In this document: piece by piece, positions 1 through 10,200 of the stretch
Position numbering within the stretch: the stretch's first letter is position 1
Layout of the letters: each line of letters starts with the position of its first letter
Virus record (IMG/VR): IMGVR_UViG_3300030108_005857
Location: 1 to 28,594 of that record
Length of the DNA stretch: 28,594 bases
DNA from: a virus
Reading direction: 5' to 3' (one strand)
Program-made: the position numbers and the translations under genes
Notes under the pieces: model-generated
Told to the model about the DNA's origin: nothing
What the model saw: only the letters and a program-made list of their open reading frames with translations
Databases searched by the model: none

Positions 1-10
1 GGGAGATAAT
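1..10 (+). promoter_or_regulatory. Ribosome binding site of the hub gene
   Basis: The window opens with GGGAG followed by five bases and then ATG at 11. This is a good Shine-Dalgarno match at normal spacing and supports the start at 11. Whatever lies upstream is outside the window. Confidence 0.6.
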
Positions 11-2263
11 ATGTTACAGGATTCATTTTTTAAAACTAACTTTATAGGTCAAGATGGATTTACTTGGTGGATAGGTAAAATCGCACCCATTGAATCTCAA
101 GGTAAACAAGTAACTGGTGATGGATGGGGAAATAGATTTAAAGTTAGAATAATTGGATATCATCCTCGTAGTAAAAGTGAGTTGAAGGATATTGATTTAC
201 CATGGGCAATTGCTCTTCTCCCTGCAACGGCAGGAACTGGTGGTGCAAATAAAGGTCAAAGTGTTAGATATCGTCCGGGTGACTCAGTAGTAGGATTTTT
301 TATTGATGGAAATAACGCACAAGTGCCTGTTATCATGGGAGCACTTGGAAGAACTAATGACGTATCGCAAGATGCACCAGACCCTGAAGATGGATTTGCT
401 CCATCAACTGCATTCTCAAAAAATGTTCCTACAGGTGATGGAACATTAGACAAAGGTGAATCAAATGAATCGAATAGAAATTCTTTAAAATCACCAGTTT
501 TAAGAAAGGCAACTGGTGATGAAATAAGTGCATCTAAAGGTTTTGGATCTGTGGAGGTTGCAGCAGATACATGTGATGATAGTATTTTAAATAGCATATC
601 AAGTGTGTTAACTAATCTATCATCAAGTGTTGCTACCTCGACTAATTTATTCACTGATATTGCCTCTGCCACTCAAAGTATAGAAACAATATCAAATGGT
701 TTAGTTAATAATATGATGAATAAATTGTACAGCAATATGATTCCTCGTTTGACAGGTGGATTGGAATCTTTATATGCCACAGTTTTTGCGGTAACAAAAT
801 CCGAATTAGCAGGTATTGCAGCACAAAAAGCAATGGTTGGTCCGATAAAAAATTTACAATCTGGATTAGATTGTTTACCGGGTAAAATTCAATCAGGATT
901 ATCTTCAACAATACGTGGATTATTAGGAAAGTTTTTAGCGGACTCAATGGTAGCTGGGGATTGTGTTGCAGAGCAATTTACAGGTGGTTTGTTAAATGAA
1001 ATATCAAATCAAATTTCATCTGACTTAGCTGCACCCTTAAGTGGATTAAGTAGTATTTTACCTGGATCTTTCAAAGTTCAGGATGCTCTATTAAGTTCTG
1101 CAGACATGTTTACATCAATTGGTGGTTTATTTGATTGTAATCAGAATAAATCAAAATGCGTTGGTAAAGTAAAAAAACAAAAAGTAGGATCTGGATCACT
1201 TCCAGTGCCAAATTTATTGAACACAATAAGTAATGTCACAGATGCATTTAACTCAGTTTCATCGGGAACCCCATCTTTTCCAAATCCTGCATGTGCCGAA
1301 CCATCTTTTTGTGACTCCCCCAGTGTTACGTTTTTTGGTGGTGACGGTGAGGGTGGACTAGGTAAACTTATATTAGGAGAATTTGTAGAAAATACACCTG
1401 GTTTATCACAAGTTACCGCTGATGTAAGCAGAACTGCTAGTATTATTGGTATTGAAATAACTGATCCAGGAGCTGGTTATCTTGTTAAACCTCCTCTAGT
1501 GAGTATTAGTGATCCATGTGAACTAGGATATGGTGCTATCGCAAGAGCAAATATTGATTCTAATCCTAATTCAGCAACTTTTGGTCAGATTACAAGTGTA
1601 GATATTATTTCTGAAGGTGAAAATTATCCAGTTGGAAATGATGCATCTGATGTCATAACATCTGATAATACTCCTGTTGGAGTTGTCGATACTATTGTGG
1701 CAAATTCAGGTTCAGGATACGAGGATGCGACTGCGATTGATAGTAATGGGGTGGAGTATAATGTTACTATAGGTGATGGTAGAATAGTTTCAGTTCAACC
1801 GATAAATAATATTGCAATTACTAATAAACCTAATATTGTCATTGAATCATCAACAGGTAGTGGTGCCTTAATAAAACCCATTATTAAGGAATTATCGGTT
1901 GATCCTCAGGGTGAGATTATTCAGGTTATTGATTGTGTAGGACCTGAAACTAATTTCGTTGTTGGTTTCATAAATGGTCAACCATATTATGGTGATTACC
2001 ATGTTATGCCAGATGGTAAAAAAATGACTGGAGTATCTCACTCCGATGGTGATCAAGTAATTTATGATACACCACAAGAAAGTTTAAATATAGTATTAAA
2101 TATGAATATGACAGCAACCACAAACGTGACTACAACTCCAACTGTGACAACTGACACAACACCTAGTGCACCTGTAGTGGATAATACACCACCAAGCACA
2201 CCACCAAGCACACCACCACCAAGTGATCCACCTTCAGGTGGTGGTGGATATGGAGGATACTAA
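11..2263 (+). CDS. Baseplate hub protein, gp5-like OB-fold N-terminus
   Basis: This 750-aa protein is probably the T4-like baseplate hub component often annotated as gp5 in marine T4-like phages. Residues about 10-115 look like the gp5/VgrG OB-fold (TWWIGKIAPIES, a GYHP motif, DLPWAIALLP, then PGDSVVGFFIDG and PVIMGALGRT). Residues about 190-400 are Ser/Leu-rich, predicted helical, with several cysteines. Residues about 475-640 hold two or more beta modules with a GxGY signature. The C-terminus (about 690-750) is low complexity: Thr-rich, then Pro-rich, ending in a Gly/Tyr tail. I see no T4-type lysozyme domain after the OB-fold, so the common label 'tail lysozyme' is not supported. The start has a good Shine-Dalgarno. 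The stop overlaps the next ATG by one base (TAATG), suggesting translational coupling to the spike gene. The hub role is inferred from family resemblance; the middle and C-terminal functions are unknown. Confidence 0.75.
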   Translation: MLQDSFFKTNFIGQDGFTWWIGKIAPIESQGKQVTGDGWGNRFKVRIIGYHPRSKSELKDIDLPWAIALLPATAGTGGANKGQSVRYRPGDSVVGFFIDGNNAQVPVIMGALGRTNDVSQDAPDPEDGFAPSTAFSKNVPTGDGTLDKGESNESNRNSLKSPVLRKATGDEISASKGFGSVEVAADTCDDSILNSISSVLTNLSSSVATSTNLFTDIASATQSIETISNGLVNNMMNKLYSNMIPRLTGGLESLYATVFAVTKSELAGIAAQKAMVGPIKNLQSGLDCLPGKIQSGLSSTIRGLLGKFLADSMVAGDCVAEQFTGGLLNEISNQISSDLAAPLSGLSSILPGSFKVQDALLSSADMFTSIGGLFDCNQNKSKCVGKVKKQKVGSGSLPVPNLLNTISNVTDAFNSVSSGTPSFPNPACAEPSFCDSPSVTFFGGDGEGGLGKLILGEFVENTPGLSQVTADVSRTASIIGIEITDPGAGYLVKPPLVSISDPCELGYGAIARANIDSNPNSATFGQITSVDIISEGENYPVGNDASDVITSDNTPVGVVDTIVANSGSGYEDATAIDSNGVEYNVTIGDGRIVSVQPINNIAITNKPNIVIESSTGSGALIKPIIKELSVDPQGEIIQVIDCVGPETNFVVGFINGQPYYGDYHVMPDGKKMTGVSHSDGDQVIYDTPQESLNIVLNMNMTATTNVTTTPTVTTDTTPSAPVVDNTPPSTPPSTPPPSDPPSGGGGYGGY

Positions 2264-2967
2264 TGACTAGACCAAATGAAAATTGGGAAGGAAGAGACGT
2301 TATTTCTTTTGGTCCCAAATTTAGAATTGATACTGCAAATCCTCAAATGGGTGATGGTGGTTCTGTAGTGTATATGTTATACGCAGTCACTGATAACAAA
2401 GAGCAACAATTATGCGCTTTAAGTGAGAGTGGAACTTACCATATTCATAATGATGGAAAGATAGAAATGATAGGTGGATTAAATAGACAATCAGGTGGAG
2501 TAGACATACAAATTAGTACAAAGAAAGGTGATATTACAATAACAGCAAATGAAAATGGTAGAGTTAGAATAAAAGGAAGTAGTATTGAGATTCAAGCTGA
2601 TTCTGATATTGATTTAAAAGCAGGTCGTAATATAAATTTAAATGCGGGTGCAAGAATATTATTAAATGCAAATAAGGTAGATGCTAAAGGATTGCTTGGT
2701 AATGTTATAGAAAAAACAAGTGGTAATTTCATACAAAGAGTATTCTCACCTACTAAAGTTGGAAATGATTTTTTAGCTAATCCTGATATCGGTGCACTAT
2801 CTGGAATTGGTGATTTAGCAAATATTACAGAAAATCTACCAATATCCGACATTCAAAGTCAACTTTCTAATATAGATGTGGGAGGACTGACTAATCAATT
2901 ACAATCAGCCACTCAATCATTACCTAGTAATCTAAATCTTCCATCAGGTTTTAATTTTCCAGTATAA
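2263..2967 (+). CDS. Baseplate spike/needle-like beta-helix protein
   Basis: This is a 234-aa protein. Residues about 85-145 form a run of short beta repeats with regularly spaced Ile/Val and small residues (GDITITA, GRVRIKG, SIEIQAD, DIDLKAG, NINLNAG, RILLNAN). This is the pattern of the triple-stranded beta-helix in T4 gp5C and VgrG needles. The N-terminal 80 residues carry GGSVVYMLYAVTDNKEQQLC, a layout common in spike-like proteins of marine T4-like phages. The C-terminal 90 residues are Ser/Asn/Leu-rich and of unknown role. It overlaps the hub gene by one base upstream and the next gene by one base downstream, as expected of coupled baseplate genes. A membrane-piercing spike attached to the hub is the likely role, inferred from the repeat pattern and the neighbour. 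A second structural protein of unknown position is the alternative. Confidence 0.65.
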   Translation: MTRPNENWEGRDVISFGPKFRIDTANPQMGDGGSVVYMLYAVTDNKEQQLCALSESGTYHIHNDGKIEMIGGLNRQSGGVDIQISTKKGDITITANENGRVRIKGSSIEIQADSDIDLKAGRNINLNAGARILLNANKVDAKGLLGNVIEKTSGNFIQRVFSPTKVGNDFLANPDIGALSGIGDLANITENLPISDIQSQLSNIDVGGLTNQLQSATQSLPSNLNLPSGFNFPV

Positions 2968-5900
2968 TGTCAGAAAATATCACAGTCACAGGCAATAAAG
3001 CTCAATTCAATGAAGATGTAGTATTTCTTAAGGATACTGACATCAGAGGATCCATCTTGTTTGGAGAAAATGGAACAATTGATGTTGAAAAACTTGATAT
3101 TAATGGGGATCTAAGTGTTAATAATGTATTAGTTAGGAATGATTTAGATGTTTTAGGTGAATCAGATTTTTTAGGAATTGTAACTGCAAGAAAGGGAATA
3201 GACTTTGGAATACAAAGAGCATTCACACCTGATGACTTAGATGGTGACTTAATTCATGATGAAACAGGTGATTCACTTAAGGATGCTGTTTCATTTATTC
3301 CTTCTGTAAATATGATAACTGATTTTGGAGGGAATGTCACAGAACAATATTATGGTCATTTAAACGTAACTGGTAAATATATTGGTTTTACAGGTGTAAC
3401 CACAGCAGCTTTTCAAAGTGTGGGTATAGGTATAACTGTCCCTCTTCAAAAACTTCACATTGATGGTACAGTTATTATTAATAACACTCCCGGAACTGTT
3501 AGTGCTGGTCAATCTATCGGTATTGGAACAACTCAACCCACACAAAGTGTCCATACAACTGATAATGTTAGAATAGAGAGAGAAATATATGACTCAAGAA
3601 ACCTTGATGGTGATCCGGGTAATTTCTTAAGCAAAGATGTGAATGGTATAACATGGGTATCAATTGAACCTAACTTCTCTGAGGGTATATTCCTCATGGA
3701 TGAGTCGGTATTTGTGCCAGTACCAGGTCAAGGTGGCCAAGTTGGTGCTGGACAATCATTTACGATTATAAATTTTGTTCATACAAATAGTCTTGGTCTT
3801 GGCACTGATAATACTCTTGTCACTGCGAGAGATCCATTAAATCCAACAGGTGTTGCGACAATATTTTCAACTGATTTATGGGGACATGAAGAAGGGCAGG
3901 GTGCTACTTCTTTCATCTATAGAATGACAAAGGTTGGTATTAAACAGAATAATCCAACATTTGATTTAGATATAGATGGCAATCTTCGTGTTACCAATAA
4001 TGTAGAGTTTGAAGATACCTTGAAAGTAGAAGGTGCTACTACATTAAACTCATCTTTAGAGGTTGTTGGAATTGTATCTTTTCAGGATGCAACAGAGGCA
4101 GTCAGTTTCAATAATGCACCCTTTATTGTGAAGGGTGGAGTTGGAATAGCTAAAAAATTATTTGTACAAGGTAATGTTGATTTTAATACTCAATTAAATG
4201 TCGATGGATCCGCTACTTTCCGTGATGATGTTACATTGATTGCAGATGGAAAGAGTTTTAAAGTTCAAAATGCTGATGAATCTACTAAGTTCACCATTGA
4301 ATCAAATACGGGAGATACAAATATACAAGGTAAATTAGAGGTTGTTGGAGTATCCACATTCTTCAATACTACTGAAAGCACTGATAAAGATACAGGTTCA
4401 GTTGTTTTTAGGGGTGGTGTTGGAATTAATTCTGATTTAAATATAGGAAATAATGTATCTGTTGATAATAATTTAATTGTAGATGGTCTCTCTGATCTTG
4501 ATGATTTAGTCGTTACTGGTGTCGCAACATTTAGCAATACTGTTGATTTAGATGGTGCTGTAAAAGATATAAACGATGATGTTGGATTTTCAAATGCCGT
4601 AGGTGTTTGCAAAACTGATTATAGACTTTCTTCAGTGGGCACTGGAGTTTCTTGGAGACCATCAGGAGTTCAAACAAAAAGAACTATATGGGTGTCAAAA
4701 AATGGATGTGATACGAATAGTGGATTGTTAGAAGGTGATGCAAAAGCAACAATTGGAGGTGCAGCGGCCATAGCAGTAGAAACTGATACGATAAAAGTAA
4801 GACCTGGTATTTACATTGAGAATAATCCAATTGGTTTAAGAACAGATGTTACAGTGACAGGAGAGGATTTAAGATTAGTTATTATTCAAGCAGGTAATCC
4901 TAACAAAGATATTTTTCATGTGAGAAGAGGATGTTTGATTGAAAATTTAAACTTTGGTGGAACAAACGTTGGTATTGATCATACAAATTCTGCATGTGTT
5001 GCTTTTCCTCCACCTGCTGGATCAAGTAGTGCAGTATCAGGATACACCGCACCTGGACCTGCTACTGAGGGTCCAAGTGGAAGATGGAGATCACCATATG
5101 TAAGAAACTGCACTAACTTCATGACTGGAAGTATTGGAATGAGAATAGATGGTAATGATGCCACGGCATCTTCGGTGGGTGCTGACTTAAAATCTATGGT
5201 TTGTGATTCATTTACTCAATACAATGAAAATGGTATCGGAGTCTCACTTACAAATGATGCATATGCACAATTAGTTTCCATATTTACGATTAACACAGAT
5301 ATTGCAATTTATGCATCGACTGGAGCACAATGTGATTTAACTAACTCAAATTCATCATTTGGTAACTTTGGTTTAGTGGCAGTTGGACTTGGATCAACAC
5401 AGTTTACAGGTGTCGCAACAAATGTGAATCCTGCTGGTCTTACAATTGCAAGTAATACTCCAGATACTGATACAATAGTTTGTGATTCTGTTTTTGATTT
5501 AAATGATAATCCTAGAAGACCATTTGACGGGCAAGCATTATTCTTTCAAATTGATTTAGATAATTATCCAGATGTGTCGGGGACTGGTAGAATCACTGCA
5601 CCATTAGAGAGATTGTCAGAAATTAAGATAATACCAGGAGTCGATGTTTCGGGTTATAGTGCAATTGATCCTCCTAACATTTTAATTAGAGATGCTGATG
5701 GCACAACAACTCCTAAAGGACCGCAAGGTATTATTGCTGAAGCAACTGCCAACGTTAGTGCTGCAGGAACTATTGAAAGTGTAAATGTGGTTGCACAGGG
5801 AAGGAATTATCTGCCTTCTCAAACTTTACTTGTTGACATAGAGGGTAACACCGGTTTAGCAACTGCCGTGACTGAACCAATATTTTTTACTGTTGAATCT

Positions 5901-6275
5901 GCCACTCCTCCAACAAACACTGGTCTTACAACCATTACTTTTAATGAATTTATACCTTATGAAATTTTTGATAATGATCCTTTTTCTCTTCAAAGAATAA
6001 GTCGTATCTTGACAAGTTCACATTCATTTGAATATGTAGGTACAGGTACAGATATAAATATAGCGACACCTTTGCAAGGTGCAATACCCATAAAGGCAAA
6101 TGAGGTTGTTTCTACTGGTGGAGCACAAATTCCATTCACATCAACCGATCAAAAAGGTAATTTTGATATAGGAGAAGGAATTCAAATTGATCAAACGACT
6201 TCAACGATTCGGGGAAGAGACTTTGCAAGAGCTATTCAGGCAGAAGTAACACCATTAATATTAGCATTGAGATAA
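2967..6275 (+). CDS. Large tail-fibre/virion structural protein with beta-helix core
   Basis: This is a 1102-aa modular structural protein. Residues 1-560 are a chain of beta repeats typical of marine phage fibres, including IGIGTTQP and GIGITVPLQKLHIDG registers and several copies of V.GVSTF-like strands. Residues about 570-815 look like a right-handed pectate-lyase-type beta-helix (TIWVSKNGCD, IKVRPGIYIENNP, VTVTGEDLRLVIIQAG, LIENLNFGG, then NSNSSFGNFGLVAVG). Residues about 880-970 contain a GxGY-type module (DPPNILIRD, then VNVVAQGRNYLPSQ). The C-terminal part has an SFEYVGTGT element. The beta-helix core and the FEY element recur in the 2016-aa protein at 16078. No enzymatic residues could be assigned to the beta-helix. 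The start is fixed by the TAATG overlap with the spike gene. It probably belongs to the baseplate periphery or a fibre; its exact place is unknown. Confidence 0.7.
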   Translation: MSENITVTGNKAQFNEDVVFLKDTDIRGSILFGENGTIDVEKLDINGDLSVNNVLVRNDLDVLGESDFLGIVTARKGIDFGIQRAFTPDDLDGDLIHDETGDSLKDAVSFIPSVNMITDFGGNVTEQYYGHLNVTGKYIGFTGVTTAAFQSVGIGITVPLQKLHIDGTVIINNTPGTVSAGQSIGIGTTQPTQSVHTTDNVRIEREIYDSRNLDGDPGNFLSKDVNGITWVSIEPNFSEGIFLMDESVFVPVPGQGGQVGAGQSFTIINFVHTNSLGLGTDNTLVTARDPLNPTGVATIFSTDLWGHEEGQGATSFIYRMTKVGIKQNNPTFDLDIDGNLRVTNNVEFEDTLKVEGATTLNSSLEVVGIVSFQDATEAVSFNNAPFIVKGGVGIAKKLFVQGNVDFNTQLNVDGSATFRDDVTLIADGKSFKVQNADESTKFTIESNTGDTNIQGKLEVVGVSTFFNTTESTDKDTGSVVFRGGVGINSDLNIGNNVSVDNNLIVDGLSDLDDLVVTGVATFSNTVDLDGAVKDINDDVGFSNAVGVCKTDYRLSSVGTGVSWRPSGVQTKRTIWVSKNGCDTNSGLLEGDAKATIGGAAAIAVETDTIKVRPGIYIENNPIGLRTDVTVTGEDLRLVIIQAGNPNKDIFHVRRGCLIENLNFGGTNVGIDHTNSACVAFPPPAGSSSAVSGYTAPGPATEGPSGRWRSPYVRNCTNFMTGSIGMRIDGNDATASSVGADLKSMVCDSFTQYNENGIGVSLTNDAYAQLVSIFTINTDIAIYASTGAQCDLTNSNSSFGNFGLVAVGLGSTQFTGVATNVNPAGLTIASNTPDTDTIVCDSVFDLNDNPRRPFDGQALFFQIDLDNYPDVSGTGRITAPLERLSEIKIIPGVDVSGYSAIDPPNILIRDADGTTTPKGPQGIIAEATANVSAAGTIESVNVVAQGRNYLPSQTLLVDIEGNTGLATAVTEPIFFTVESATPPTNTGLTTITFNEFIPYEIFDNDPFSLQRISRILTSSHSFEYVGTGTDINIATPLQGAIPIKANEVVSTGGAQIPFTSTDQKGNFDIGEGIQIDQTTSTIRGRDFARAIQAEVTPLILALR

Positions 6276-7292
6276 ATGGCAGTAGCACCACTAAATAAAT
6301 TTTTAACAATCGCAGTTCCAGTCGCACCAGGCGAACAGACTCTCTTTGAGGCAAATGTTGGAACCTCTGCGATTATCTTATACGCTCAGGTATCTAATGT
6401 TGGTATTGGGGTAACTTTTCCAACTGTTACTTTTTCTCATCGAAGAAAAAGTGTTGCAACAAGCACGGCAGGTAATTTAAGAAATAATAGAATCGTTCGA
6501 GATGTTGAGGTTCCACCAAATGATGCACTCATTCTGATAGATGGTAGATTAGTTTTGGAAAGAACTGCAATCGTTTCAGATTCAATCGTGATTTCAGGAG
6601 TACAGACGGGAATATCAACAATAAATGATGTGCAATATGATAATAATACAGGTTTAACCACTGTCACCACATGGTATCCTCATGGTTTAAGTGCTGGTCA
6701 AGAAATTACCATGGCAGGTATATGTTTTGATTGCCCATCAACTTCAGGAATTACAAGTTCTCTTTTCCCTGCACCACAAAGGTCATTTTTTGTTGAAAGG
6801 GTAGTAGGAATAAAAACCTTTGAAACAAACACTGGTATTGTAAACAATTTACCTCACACATTTAAAGCATCCGAACATCGTTTTATTCGATCATTACCAG
6901 ATTCGATTACTGTAAAAACAGGAAATCAAATAAATGATAAAATTACTCCTATAAGAGGAACAACGTATACTTCAAATACTGGAATTTTGTCTGTGACAAC
7001 TGCTTCTCCTCATAATTTAACCACTGGTGATCAAATTGAATTTGATAATAACTCTCTCATATTTAAATGTTCTCAAGATAATTATTTTCAAGAAAAATCA
7101 TATCCAAGATCAACAGATCCTGCATCTAAATCTAATTCAGAATTAAATAATGGTCTTTTAGGTGTTACAACATTTGTCGGAATTGCAAATACTTTTACTG
7201 TATTTGTGGGATTGACAACTACAGGTGGATTAGTCGGACCTCTACAAATGGAATTCATATGTAGTATTTTAGAAAATAGCACTGCGACATAA
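6276..7292 (+). CDS. Virion structural protein with PHGL modules
   Basis: This 338-aa protein follows the preceding stop codon directly (TAA then ATG). The first 110 residues (FLTIAVPVAPGEQTLFEANV, then FSHRRKSVA and PPNDALILIDGRLVLE) form a beta-rich domain of a type I associate with structural proteins of marine T4-like phages. Two copies of a short beta module follow: VTTWYPHGLSAGQEITMAG at about 130-150 and VTTASPHNLTTGDQIEFDN at about 238-256. The same module occurs four times in the 2016-aa fibre at 16078. The protein sits between two fibre-type genes in one tightly packed transcription unit, so it may be a connector or small fibre component. No catalytic motif is visible. The function assignment is by context and module resemblance only. 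Confidence 0.6.
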   Translation: MAVAPLNKFLTIAVPVAPGEQTLFEANVGTSAIILYAQVSNVGIGVTFPTVTFSHRRKSVATSTAGNLRNNRIVRDVEVPPNDALILIDGRLVLERTAIVSDSIVISGVQTGISTINDVQYDNNTGLTTVTTWYPHGLSAGQEITMAGICFDCPSTSGITSSLFPAPQRSFFVERVVGIKTFETNTGIVNNLPHTFKASEHRFIRSLPDSITVKTGNQINDKITPIRGTTYTSNTGILSVTTASPHNLTTGDQIEFDNNSLIFKCSQDNYFQEKSYPRSTDPASKSNSELNNGLLGVTTFVGIANTFTVFVGLTTTGGLVGPLQMEFICSILENSTAT

Positions 7293-7293
7293 T

Positions 7294-10200
7294 ATGCCAA
7301 AGTATTTAAGTGGAAGAGTTAAAAGAACTGGTCAAGCTTATCTAAGCACTGATAGATATCAATATCTTGGTTTAGAACAAGCAGAACCTAATTTAGGTGA
7401 TCCACCGAGTGCATCTGGTTCGCCAAATATTCCTGTTGGTCAAAGATTACAAATAGTTTCAATTCCTGGTAGACCAGGTGAAAGATTTTGGGTTCCTGTA
7501 GAGGGAGGTCTAATACCTGGTGCTATAAGTGTTTTTGATGAAGGAACAATAGTTGGTGGTCCGAGTAGCACAACTCAATTAAACATTAAAGGAAATATTA
7601 TAACTGCGGAGGGTAATAGAACAGGACTCGATAATCCTGGTATTGCAGTTACATTAACAGTAGCACCACCAGGAAGTGATGGTCAAATTATTTTCAATAA
7701 CAATGGTGACTTTGGTGGATCAACTTTATTCAATTATGATAATTCTACTGTTGGAGTAGCATCAGTAGGTATAGGCACATCATCTCCAACACATAATCTT
7801 CATGTTAAAGGTGATTTTCGTTTAGAAAATTCATTCATAGATTCACTTAATAATAGTGGAAATCAGGGACAATTATTAATTGTAAGTGCAGCTGGTGGTT
7901 TAGAGTATGCTAATGCAGCAACTGTTCCAACTGGAGCAGGAGGAACATTTAATAATGTTCAGTTTCATGATAATACTGGATTAGTTGATGGTGCATCTAA
8001 TTTTGTATATGTTGAAACAGATGAGAGAGTTGGAATTGGTAGCACTCAACCTAGAGTATTACTTGATGTTGTTGGGATAGCATCTTTTTCAGATTTAAGA
8101 CTTGCGGGAATTTTTACTGCCTCCATAGAGCAAGGTGGATTTGATTTTGAGACAGATGTACGATTTAAAGGAGCAAATTATAATGCTGAATGGGATATAT
8201 CCGAAAATGCTTTAGAATTTGAAGATAATGCAAAAGCAAAATTTGGTACTGATTTATCTAAAGAATTAGAAATATTTTTTGATGGCACACACTCAAAAAT
8301 AGATCATACATCAACAACAGGGAGTTTATTTCTAGCTGGAGATTCACTTGTACTATCTAATAGTGGCATGAGTCAATATTATCTTCAAGCTGCTGAAAAT
8401 GGTTCAGTTTTACTTAATTATTCAGGAAATACAAAATTTCAAACTGCAGAGACGGGTGCGATTGTAACAGGAATATTTACTGCAACACAAGAAATACAAG
8501 CAGATAAAATTACAACTATAGATAATAATTTTGTTCATATTGATGTCTCCGGTATCGCAACGATGGGAGAACTTGATTCTAATTTTATAGATTCAGAGCA
8601 ACTTGATGTTGGTTTTGCAACTGTCACTGATTTGTTAGATGTTACGGGATTTACAACAGCTAAAAATGTCTTTGTTGCAGGTGTTAGTACATTTTCACAT
8701 TTAGAAGTTGATAATGTAAAAATAACTGATAATAAAATTGAATCACTTGCAGGAAATTTAATCTTAGAATCAGCAACCACCACTATAACAGCAAATGATG
8801 TATTATTTGTAGACAATGATGATGATTCAAATTCAAAAGATAGTGGATCTGTAATAACTCAGGGTGGAGTTGGTATTGAAAAAAGTTTAAATGTAGGTAT
8901 TAATTTTAATGTTGCTGGTGTTACAACTCTTGCATCAAATGGAGGTATTACAACTACTGGAGGAGACTTTTACATTGGGGGTGATTTGTATGTTAATGAT
9001 GATATCTCACTTGATAATGTTAATGCTAACAGTGTTTTCATATCCGGTATTTCAACATTCATAGGATTATCTACATTTAATAATGGAATTTCAGTAGAAT
9101 CTGGTATAACAACATTTAGAGATAATGTTCTTGTATCTACTGGTGCGACTGTTGGTTTTGGAGACTCAATTTTTATTCCTGATGATAAAAAAATTATTTT
9201 AGGTGATAATAATGATTTTCAAATATCACATACTACTAGTCTTGCAAGTCAACTTGCCGGTGATGGAAACGCAGTGACAAGTGGTTCAGACAGAGCTTCA
9301 TTAATTGAAGATGCAGGACAAGGTCCATTAGTATTTAAATCAAATCATGGAGGTGGACCAGGAGCTTTTCAATTCTTTGATGCAGATTGGAGACCATTAA
9401 TAAGAATGAAGAGTGGTGGTGCTGACTTGAAAAACCAAGTTATTTTATATTTTAATAGTGAAGAAAGAATAAAGACAACAGGAGTTGGTGTATCAGTTAT
9501 TGGTATAACATCAATGACTGGTAACCTGAAGGTAGGTCAAGATGTCGAATCTAATTTAACACCGAGTGCAGAGACTTTTGATTTAGGTGCGAGTGGAAAA
9601 TCATGGCAAAAATTATATATTAAAGAAATTATAGGCACTGACAAAATTTCAGTTGATGAGAGTACCATAGAAAATTTAAAGGTAACTGGATTTTCAACAT
9701 TTCAACAATTAGCGTACTTTGAAGATAAAGTTGGTATCGGAACTACAAATCCATTTGATCCTTTTGATGGTGGTTTTGAAAAAAGATTTCAAGTTGTTAG
9801 TGGTGGAGAAGAACCTTACCTTTTTTCTGGAGGTAATTTTGTTGATGCTGAAGATGTACTTAGTGTTACAACAAAAAGTGGTTATGGTGGGTTCAATATA
9901 AATGTTAGAAATCAAAACGAAGATAATCCACTTTGGACTATTAGGACATTTCAAAATGAACCAATCGCATTTGGACAAGGAACATCAGAGATAGCAAGAT
10001 TTAGTAGTGATGGTAATTTGGGTATCGGAACCACCAATCCTGGTTTATATAAACTACATGTAAAAAGTCCTATAGCAACCATAGCTAGATTTGAAAGAAC
10101 AACTGATCAAGGTGGTGGATCATGGGCAAAGGTAGATATTAAAGCAGGTACATCGTCTGGAAATTCATACCTTACATTTAGTGATGTCGATGCAACTGAA

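Noticed and set aside
11-2263. Tail lysozyme activity for the gp5-like protein
   Set aside because: No T4-lysozyme-like catalytic segment could be found after the OB-fold; the label would rest on annotation habit only.
6053-6060. Exact TATAAATA late-promoter match inside the 1102-aa gene
   Set aside because: It is within coding DNA, over 200 bases before the next start, in very A+T-rich sequence. Chance is the simplest explanation, though an internal late promoter is not excluded.
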